This document shows, piece after piece, positions 7,399 to 12,522 of a stretch of DNA of 12,522 bases (positions within the stretch are counted from its first letter, which is position 1; each line of letters opens with the position of its first letter). The translations under genes were made by a program, and so were the position numbers. The notes beneath the pieces were generated by a model. It was not told the DNA's origin. It saw only the letters and a list, made by a program, of their open reading frames with translations, and did no database searches. This stretch comes from PVC group bacterium (GTDB lineage: Bacteria > Verrucomicrobiota > Kiritimatiellia > SS1-B-03-39 > UBA6053): positions 1 through 12,522 of the forward strand of contig PXAS01000206.1 in assembly GCA_003565815.1 (NCBI GenBank). Direction: 5' to 3'.

Positions 7399-8424
7399 AT
7401 GCCAATTGCCACGACCGAGCAATACAAACAAATGCTGGTGAATGCCAAGAAAAACGGCTTCGCCTACCCCGCCATCAACATCGTGAATTTGGAGGGCATC
7501 AACGCCGCCCTTGAAGCCTTCACGGAATGCGGATGCGACGGAATGATCCAAGTTTCCACCGGCGGCGGCGCCCATGCCACCGGCGCCTTGGCCGACTCTG
7601 CGGAAGGTGCCAAAATTCTGGCCGAAGCCGCCCACCGCCTCGCGGAAAAACACCCCGGCCTCGTGGTGCTGCATACCGACCACTGCATCAAGGAAAAAGT
7701 CGACCCCTTCATGATTCCCCTCATCGAAGAATCCGAAAGCCGGGTCAAAAAAGGCCTCAAGCCCCTCTTCAACAGCCACATGTTCGACGGCTCCGCCCTT
7801 CCCCTGGAAGAAAACCTCGAAATCGGCCTCAAACTCGCCCGTCGTCTTCGCGACATCGGCATGTTCATCGAAGTTGAATCCGGTGTGGTCGGCGGAGAAG
7901 AAGACGGGATCGACAATTCCAACGTCAAAGCCGAAAAACTGTACACCACTCCCGACGACATGATTCTCGTGTACGAAACCCTCAAGGAAGTGGAAACCTT
8001 CATGTACGCGGCCACCTTCGGCAACGTGCACGGCGTGTACAAGCCCGGCAACGTCAAACTCACCCCGAAAATTCTGCGCGACGGCCAAAAAGCCGTGCAG
8101 GACAAATGCGGCACCGGCGCCAACCCGCTGGACCTCGTGTTCCACGGCGGTTCCGGATCCGATCCCGCCGAAATCGCGGAAACCCTGGGCTACGGCGTCA
8201 TCAAAATGAACGTCGACACCGACACCCAGTACGCCTTCACCCGCCCCATCGCCGACCACATGTTCAAAAACTACGACGGTGTCCTGCGGATTGAAGGAGA
8301 GATGGGCAACAAGAAGGTCTACGACCCCCGCTCCTACCTCAAGGCCGGCGTCGCCAACATGAAAGAACGCATCAAACGCGCCGTGCGCGAATTGAATGCC
8401 GAAGGCCACAGCCTGAACGCATAA
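7399..8424 (+). CDS. fba: Class II fructose-bisphosphate aldolase
   Basis: This zinc-dependent enzyme cleaves fructose-1,6-bisphosphate to dihydroxyacetone phosphate and glyceraldehyde-3-phosphate, and runs the reverse in gluconeogenesis. Metal and catalytic positions are in place: HTDHC (92-96), ESGVVGGEED (160-169), H211 in FGNVHGVYKPG, and H249 in FHGGSGS. The substrate-binding N271-x-D273 lies in KMNVDTDT. The protein has 341 residues and aligns with the FbaA type throughout. The start is fixed by AAGGA at 7387-7391, seven bases before the ATG; upstream in-frame codons from 7213 overlap the STAS-like gene and look non-coding. The gene has its own 130-base leader and ends at a strong terminator, so it is probably monocistronic. 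Confidence 0.96.
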   Translation: MPIATTEQYKQMLVNAKKNGFAYPAINIVNLEGINAALEAFTECGCDGMIQVSTGGGAHATGALADSAEGAKILAEAAHRLAEKHPGLVVLHTDHCIKEKVDPFMIPLIEESESRVKKGLKPLFNSHMFDGSALPLEENLEIGLKLARRLRDIGMFIEVESGVVGGEEDGIDNSNVKAEKLYTTPDDMILVYETLKEVETFMYAATFGNVHGVYKPGNVKLTPKILRDGQKAVQDKCGTGANPLDLVFHGGSGSDPAEIAETLGYGVIKMNVDTDTQYAFTRPIADHMFKNYDGVLRIEGEMGNKKVYDPRSYLKAGVANMKERIKRAVRELNAEGHSLNA

Positions 8425-8456
8425 CTCCGAACGCCCATCTCCGGGCGCTTCCCTTC

Positions 8457-8489
8457 AAAAAACGGCCTCGAACGAGGCCGTTTTTTTTT
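8457..8489. terminator. strong bidirectional intrinsic terminator after fba
   Basis: CGGCCTCG (8463-8470) and CGAGGCCG (8473-8480) form a perfect 8-base-pair GC-rich stem with a two-base AA between the arms (the innermost pairs probably open into the loop). Nine Ts follow (8481-8489) and six As precede (8457-8462), so it can act on both strands. It sits between the + strand fba gene and the - strand toxin operon and separates the two convergent units. A smaller hairpin, CGCCC (8432-8436) with GGGCG (8443-8447), lies just upstream. Confidence 0.95.
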
Positions 8490-8697
8490 GCAACGGGATA
8501 TGTCGGAAAAGCCGGGATTTCCTGCTCTTGCCAGAAAACGGGGTGTCCCGAGGCGGGGTGCGTGGGTTGAAGTGGATATGCCCACGTTGGAAGGAATTTG
8601 GAAAAAAAGAAGGCGGCCCAACATTTGGTGGTGCTCCGGGAGTCTTTGGTGGGCATCCGCAGCGTCTTTTTGCCTTCTATGACGATTTGTGCAGTGA
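8490..8697. other. spacer without a convincing gene
   Basis: No convincing gene is visible between the fba terminator and the distal palindromic element. Several short frames are open on both strands, but they have no good start signals, recognisable motifs or unbroken relation to neighbours, and the longest - strand frame runs through the terminator into fba. Part of it (8541-8572) resembles a type I-C CRISPR repeat and is listed separately. Confidence 0.5.
8541..8572 (+). repeat. solitary sequence resembling a type I-C CRISPR repeat
   Basis: The segment has the layout of a type I-C repeat: a short C-rich/G-rich stem (TCCCGAGGCGGGG) followed by GCGTGGGTTGAAG, close to the family's conserved GCGTGGATTGAAA ending. 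There is only one unit; no second copy is seen 60-75 bases away on either side, and no cas gene is in the window. It could be a relic or chance similarity. Confidence 0.25.
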
Positions 8698-8742
8698 AAC
8701 CCATTATAGGAGAAAATCATCGTTTTTCTCTTATAGTCGGTT
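8698..8742. repeat. palindromic element, degenerate distal copy
   Basis: The arms are 8698-8715 and 8725-8742, with a 9-base spacer. They pair at 15 of 18 positions. Relative to the proximal copy at 10022-10066, the left arm matches 15 of 18 and the right arm 16 of 18, and the spacer length is the same. Two of the three arm mismatches would be G-U wobble pairs in + strand RNA. Similarity continues to both sides (TTTGTGCAG at 8686-8694 and CAAAAAC at about 8749-8755), giving a repeat unit of nearly 80 bases. On the - strand it encodes the end of a 36-residue ORF. Confidence 0.85.
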
Positions 8743-8827
8743 CTTTGTCAAAAACATCACACGGTTTCATGAATCCATTTCCCGGCATGCAACACGTTCT
8801 CGCCGGTATCACAAGATTCTTATCCAT
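8717..8827 (-). CDS. possible 36-residue small protein ending in the palindromic element
   Basis: An ATG six bases after the toxin stop opens a 36-residue frame that ends at TGA within the distal palindrome. The sequence begins MDKNLVIPARTCC, has three cysteines (positions 12, 13 and 23), and ends DVFDKEPTIREKR. That end matches the C-terminus of the upstream fusion protein (DVFAEEPTIGEKT). There is no visible Shine-Dalgarno. It may be a translated small gene in the toxin operon, a remnant of the 3' end of a lost related gene, or just the repeat's own reading frame. Confidence 0.3.
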   Translation of the reverse strand: MDKNLVIPARTCCMPGNGFMKPCDVFDKEPTIREKR

Positions 8828-8833
8828 TTTGAT

Positions 8834-9994
8834 TTAGGTGGTCAGTAGTTTTGCCGCTTGGAGCCAGAGTGCGAACGCCACCGGGTCGGTGGTTTTCAAC
8901 ATATTGAGATCCGTATATGGGTCATCCAACCGAGCTCCTGCCATTTCAGCGCCGGGGGTATTCGCCTTTTTAATCATCTCCGCCAAATTCCCATTATGCC
9001 TTGCGCGAATGAAGGCCGCCCCCAACGCCGCGCGTCCCGCGGCGATTCGGACTTTGTCCCAGCCAAAAAGGTCTTCAAACAAATGGCTCTCCAGACTTCT
9101 ACAGCCCGCCCTCAGAAAAAGGGACTTTTCATCATCATTTTGGGAAGTCGGGGCCGTGGGGATGGCTAAATTCCTCGTTCCGTCCTTTCGTGAATGGAGT
9201 CGGGCGGCAAGAAAGGACGTATGCAAGGTGTCCTCCAATGCATCCCTCATGCCACAGGAAAGCCCACGATACCTGCATTGCTCAGCGAAAATATTTTCAT
9301 ACGTTTTCATGATCTCTTCGTTATCGTCAGCGACCTCGGCCAGAAAACCCACATCATAGAGGTGTTTAACGAGCTTGATCGGGCGCGGTTCTCCGAGTTG
9401 TCCCGTCCGGGTAATCGGCTGATAGGGATACCCAATCGTCGTTGGAGCGAAAGTGGCCATCTTGTCCGCAAACAGTGACGACAGGGAGGGTGTAGCTACA
9501 GTAACCTGGCTTTCTATTCCCCAATCGGGTATGCCCAATGGAGTCTCCGTGATTCGGGCGTGGACCTCCTCCTGGGAATGGATGACATCCAGTTGAATAT
9601 TCGGGTCCGGTGATCCGTCTATACGGGAATTGACATGGATTTTATAGTGCCGGGTTGGGGGTGCCTCCCGGTCACGATATACTTGGTGTACCCACGATAT
9701 GAATAAGGGATGCTCTGCCACCACTTCGTCAAGAGCCCGTTCAAGAGCCTCTTTTGGTTCACGACACAGGATATCCACGTCCACGGAAAGGCGGCGTACT
9801 GGATTCAATAGGATCACCAGGCTGGTTCCACCTTTGAACACGAACGGCAAATCTGTTTGTGCCAGGCAACCGGTTAGCTCCAACGCCAGCAAACACTTGC
9901 CCAGTACTCCTGGCTGACGCACCCCAACTTTCCCCGCTAAATCCCTGGCGAAGCCATCAAAATCTCCTGTATCAGGGATGAAAACCGGGTTCAT
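8834..9994 (-). CDS. AbiEii-family nucleotidyltransferase toxin
   Basis: AbiEii/AbiGii-family proteins are polymerase-beta-fold nucleotidyltransferases that act as toxins of type IV toxin-antitoxin and phage abortive-infection systems. Motifs seen: KGGTSL (54-59) followed by RRLSVDVDIL with D72 and D74; a third acidic residue D136 in IQLDV; ADKMAT (176-181), matching the family's lysine motif; and KHLYDVGFL with K210 and D214. These are the expected GS-DxD, K and D motifs, so the enzyme appears intact. It has 386 residues, somewhat longer than many relatives. The start ATG is preceded by AAAGGA and GGAAGG. It lies 46 bases after the restriction-antitoxin fusion on the same strand and is bracketed by two palindromic repeats. 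No separate AbiEi gene is adjacent; the antitoxin appears to be the fused domain upstream. Confidence 0.88.
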   Translation of the reverse strand: MNPVFIPDTGDFDGFARDLAGKVGVRQPGVLGKCLLALELTGCLAQTDLPFVFKGGTSLVILLNPVRRLSVDVDILCREPKEALERALDEVVAEHPLFISWVHQVYRDREAPPTRHYKIHVNSRIDGSPDPNIQLDVIHSQEEVHARITETPLGIPDWGIESQVTVATPSLSSLFADKMATFAPTTIGYPYQPITRTGQLGEPRPIKLVKHLYDVGFLAEVADDNEEIMKTYENIFAEQCRYRGLSCGMRDALEDTLHTSFLAARLHSRKDGTRNLAIPTAPTSQNDDEKSLFLRAGCRSLESHLFEDLFGWDKVRIAAGRAALGAAFIRARHNGNLAEMIKKANTPGAEMAGARLDDPYTDLNMLKTTDPVAFALWLQAAKLLTT

Positions 9995-10021
9995 CCTTCC
10001 ATTCCTTTATTTTTGCAGGAA

Positions 10022-10066
10022 AGCCGACTATAGGAGAAATTCATGTTTTTTCTCCTATAGTCGGCT
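10022..10066. repeat. palindromic element, perfect proximal copy
   Basis: The arms AGCCGACTATAGGAGAAA (10022-10039) and TTTCTCCTATAGTCGGCT (10049-10066) are perfect 18-base inverted repeats around the 9-base centre TTCATGTTT. The element spans the stop codon of the restriction fusion gene, encodes its last residues (EPTIGEKT), and fills most of the spacer before the toxin. Because the arms contain AGGAGAAA and the centre contains CATG, each strand reads as AGGAG followed by ATG at ribosome-binding-site spacing. On the - strand that ATG opens a 17-codon frame that ends on the toxin start codon (GGATGA). In RNA the arms could form a long hairpin between the two genes, affecting termination, stability or toxin translation. 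Confidence 0.95.
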
Positions 10067-12522
10067 CCTCAGCAAAAACGTCGCCGGGAAAAATCTTCGC
10101 CTTGGACAACTGATTCAAAAAGGCACCCATATCAATCCGATAGGAACGGATAAAACGGGTGATAGCGGTTTTCAATTCGGGGCGGTCGGCAAATCCGATC
10201 TTCAAATTCTCCCGCCATAGATCCACGAGAAAGGTTTCCACTTCCGGGACGGGTTCCAGGCTTTCCAAATCACGGCGCACTCCCCTGACAACCACACTGC
10301 GTTCCCCCGGTCGGATGGAATCCGAGGTTTTTGACGTAGGATTGACGGATACCCTCCACCCCTGTTGGTCCAGAAAAGAGGCAACATCCTCAACGACGTC
10401 GGCATCCGCGACCACGAAGAAGAGCGGTTTTCCGAACAGATGCTCCATCCACGGATTGAGTTGGGTGGTGGACCACACGTAAAAGGAGAGAAACGGGAAA
10501 CGGTTGCGCAGTTCCATGGTGAGATCATGGGTGGGATTCGGATCCAACGTAGCCGCTCCCTCCAGAGAACTGTACCAGCCTCTACCCGCGTCATGCACCG
10601 TCCCTTCACGCATCACATCGCTCAAGTAATCCCGCAAGCGGGCGGGCTTCTCCAGCAGTTCGTTCCCTTGCAGGGCTTCTTTTATCCGATCCATGGAAAA
10701 ATAGGCGGACTCCTCTGCAAGCTTTGTAACCGTTCGGCGCAGAGTGTTTTTGTCGTTGGGTTTTCCATGGGGGGCCGCGGGTAACAATGGCTGACCCGTT
10801 CCTTTCAGAATCAAACCGCGTTCGTCGCCTGACAGATCGAAAAGACGGAAAACGATTATATCGATCTCCGCCTCCAAGCTCCGCAGACTGTCTTTGTCGT
10901 CGCGCTTTGCCGCATCGGCACAGGCCTCCGCCAACTCCGACAGCCGTGCCTTGTCCGCCTCGCTGGCGGGGGGGATGGGTATTTGCTCCATGTACTGTTT
11001 CTTGAAACGGACGTATCCACCACGATTAACAGCACTGATTTGACTAATCAACCAAGTGGTAACCGCTGAGTTCAATACGCTCTGAAGGGAGGCATCTGAA
11101 GTTGGAATAAAATATAGAGTACAGTCTGCAAATGAAGCCGAAGTGTCCAAAGCAAAGCGGGGCTCACTCGCTAATTCCGGATATAGAAGCTTGGGTGCTT
11201 CGTGTAATTCCAAATACTCCGGCTTGGGATTGTTATCCAATTCAAGCCAGTGGTGCTGGCCTTCTCCTTTTCCACTTCGGGAGCTTTTGCATTGCCCGCG
11301 GTTTTTCAGTTTCTCCTCGAACTGTTCCAAATGGTGGAGGATGGCGGGGTAGTCTTTGAGTTTTTCGTGGAATCCGAAGGGGAAAACGATAAGGTAGAGA
11401 TCCCGATGATGCACCTGCCAGCGTTTGACGTCTTTTCCACGCAGATAGGGTTTGATCAGTTCCGCCGATTTCGGATCCTCCGCAATCAGGGCCTTTCGTT
11501 GCTCGTTGGTGAGGACGAAGGCTTCGTTTAGACCGGTAATGATTCCCCGATAGAATTCCCCGCCCACGTATTCTCCCAGGGGCTTGCCGCCGTGCCGGAG
11601 TTTCCGCAACAGGGCCATGACTTCGGGGGGTTCGAGCTGCCAGCCTTGGTCGGTAAGCTGGGATTGGCGGAGGGGAAAGGCTTTTTCATCCAAAAGGGCC
11701 GAAATGCGGCCCACTTCGTCCTCCACCCGCCAGTTGTAGGCGTCGAGCGTGTGGTCAGTGAGCGCGGGGGTCCGGTTTCCGATGAGGATGGAGGCGTAGG
11801 CGATGGCGTCGAACACCGGCGCGTCCCCGAAGTCGACCAAACTTCGCAAGGTGAGTTGCCGCTTGAGAAAAGGGCGCAGTTTCTTTCCGTAGGCGGCCCG
11901 AAAATACTTGTTGGAGGTGATGAAGGTGAGCACCCCGCCGGGTTTCAACAGCTTCACCGATTGTTCGTAAAAGAAGATGAAGAGGTCGGCGCGGCTGGCG
12001 GCGACTTCGTAGCGTTGCTTGAGCCGGGGCGCGTAGGCGCTGATGGTCTCGTGCCGCACATAGGGCGGATTGGCGATCACGATGTCGAAGCCGCCCCTGG
12101 CAAAGACCTCGCCAAAGTGCAGGGTCCAGAGGAAGGTGGGGTGTTCCGGGTCCTCGAACCAGTCGCGGAGTTCCGTCAGCAGGTGTTCCTGATGGGCGAC
12201 TTTCTTTCCTTTCACCCCCTCGATCCGTTTCACCCAGCGGGTAAATTCCTTCAGGGTCTCGTCCAGGTCGAAAACTTTGTCGCCCTCTCCGAACAGGCCG
12301 CCCTCCTCCGCGCGCTTCATGGTGAATTCGTCCTGGGCGATACGCGACAGAGCGCGGTAGAACGCCAGGCGGGCCGCGCGTTTCTCCGGTTTGTGCTGGG
12401 CGTTGAACAAATCGGTTTTGGCACGGACCAGGGTGGCGATCAGGTCTTTGCGGCTGGGATTTTGGGTGGCTGTGATGCCCACGGTCGCGTCCTCGCCCCG
12501 GATCATCTCGACCAACGAATCC
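10041..12522 (-). CDS. Type IIG/Eco57I-like restriction-methyltransferase fused to a C-terminal AbiEi/DUF6577-like antitoxin domain (5' partial)
   Basis: The gene is cut by the window edge; the frame is open to base 12522 and at least 824 residues are visible (counted from the TTG at 12515). The adenine-methyltransferase motif IV NPPY lies at 149-152 in FDIVIANPPYVRHE, followed by LLKPGGVLTFITSNKYFRAA (189-208), as in Eco57I/PglX-type enzymes. A target-recognition region of the TaqI-specificity type spans about 300-520, ending in a helical LEAEIDIIVFRLFDL piece (548-562). The SAM-binding motif I and any nuclease domain would lie outside the window. After a Pro/Gly/Asn-rich linker (about 573-591) comes a separate domain: a winged helix ending GRGWYSSL (644-651), then FYVWSTTQLNPWM, FFVVADAD and VETFLVDLWRENLKIG, a pattern resembling DUF6577/AbiEi-type antitoxins. 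The toxin gene follows on the same strand. Confidence 0.82.
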   Translation of the reverse strand, partial: DSLVEMIRGEDATVGITATQNPSRKDLIATLVRAKTDLFNAQHKPEKRAARLAFYRALSRIAQDEFTMKRAEEGGLFGEGDKVFDLDETLKEFTRWVKRIEGVKGKKVAHQEHLLTELRDWFEDPEHPTFLWTLHFGEVFARGGFDIVIANPPYVRHETISAYAPRLKQRYEVAASRADLFIFFYEQSVKLLKPGGVLTFITSNKYFRAAYGKKLRPFLKRQLTLRSLVDFGDAPVFDAIAYASILIGNRTPALTDHTLDAYNWRVEDEVGRISALLDEKAFPLRQSQLTDQGWQLEPPEVMALLRKLRHGGKPLGEYVGGEFYRGIITGLNEAFVLTNEQRKALIAEDPKSAELIKPYLRGKDVKRWQVHHRDLYLIVFPFGFHEKLKDYPAILHHLEQFEEKLKNRGQCKSSRSGKGEGQHHWLELDNNPKPEYLELHEAPKLLYPELASEPRFALDTSASFADCTLYFIPTSDASLQSVLNSAVTTWLISQISAVNRGGYVRFKKQYMEQIPIPPASEADKARLSELAEACADAAKRDDKDSLRSLEAEIDIIVFRLFDLSGDERGLILKGTGQPLLPAAPHGKPNDKNTLRRTVTKLAEESAYFSMDRIKEALQGNELLEKPARLRDYLSDVMREGTVHDAGRGWYSSLEGAATLDPNPTHDLTMELRNRFPFLSFYVWSTTQLNPWMEHLFGKPLFFVVADADVVEDVASFLDQQGWRVSVNPTSKTSDSIRPGERSVVVRGVRRDLESLEPVPEVETFLVDLWRENLKIGFADRPELKTAITRFIRSYRIDMGAFLNQLSKAKIFPGDVFAEEPTIGEKT

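Noticed and set aside
7381..8409. Long open - strand frame opposite fba
   Set aside because: It lies entirely antisense to fba, whose catalytic motifs are intact, and shows the low-complexity Gly/Val/His/Phe composition of a shadow frame.
8372..8704. 110-codon - strand frame downstream of the distal palindrome
   Set aside because: It runs through the intrinsic terminator into the fba 3' end and has no motif; the start within the palindrome is not preceded by independent coding evidence.
8598..8837. 79-codon + strand frame crossing the distal palindrome
   Set aside because: It is antisense to the toxin operon end, has no ribosome binding site, and its similarity to the + strand frame at 9978-10220 comes only from the shared repeat.

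Overview
The window is a bacterial chromosome segment of roughly 55-60% G+C (estimated by eye). The left two thirds (about 1-8490) is a + strand run of housekeeping genes; the right third (about 8490-12522) is a - strand accessory or defence block. Nothing here names the species. A lysine/alanine/proline-rich tail on a DksA-like protein, a signal peptidase I with a long charged N-terminus and a large insertion, and mostly weak Shine-Dalgarno sites recall the PVC superphylum (Verrucomicrobiota and relatives). That placement is inference.

Core region. lepA (elongation factor 4) and lepB (signal peptidase I) lie 12 bases apart and are probably co-transcribed. After an AT-rich gap comes a small unrecognised Cys-rich membrane protein with a TTG start. 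A good sigma70-type promoter at about 3750-3779 then opens a tight cluster: dksA-like regulator, lspA (signal peptidase II), miaA (tRNA dimethylallyltransferase), radC, and a small STAS-like protein. dksA and lspA abut, and miaA and radC share an ATGA junction. fba (class II fructose-bisphosphate aldolase) follows with its own 130-base leader carrying two perfect palindromes. A strong, apparently bidirectional terminator ends the core region.

Accessory region. On the - strand, entering from the right edge and cut there, is a large Eco57I/type IIG-like adenine methyltransferase/restriction protein with the NPPY motif and a specificity region. Its last ~230 residues look like a separate domain: a winged helix followed by a domain resembling DUF6577/AbiEi-type antitoxins. 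The next gene downstream is an AbiEii-family nucleotidyltransferase toxin. The apparent arrangement is therefore a restriction-modification enzyme carrying the antitoxin domain as a C-terminal fusion, directly followed by the cognate toxin. This is the most interesting feature of the window.

Two copies of an 18-9-18 palindromic element bracket the toxin gene. One spans the stop codon of the fusion protein and encodes its last residues (EPTIGEKT). The other, degenerate, lies after the toxin and encodes the similar end (EPTIREKR) of a possible 36-residue ORF. About 210 bases between the terminator and the distal palindrome hold no convincing gene, only a solitary sequence resembling a type I-C CRISPR repeat.
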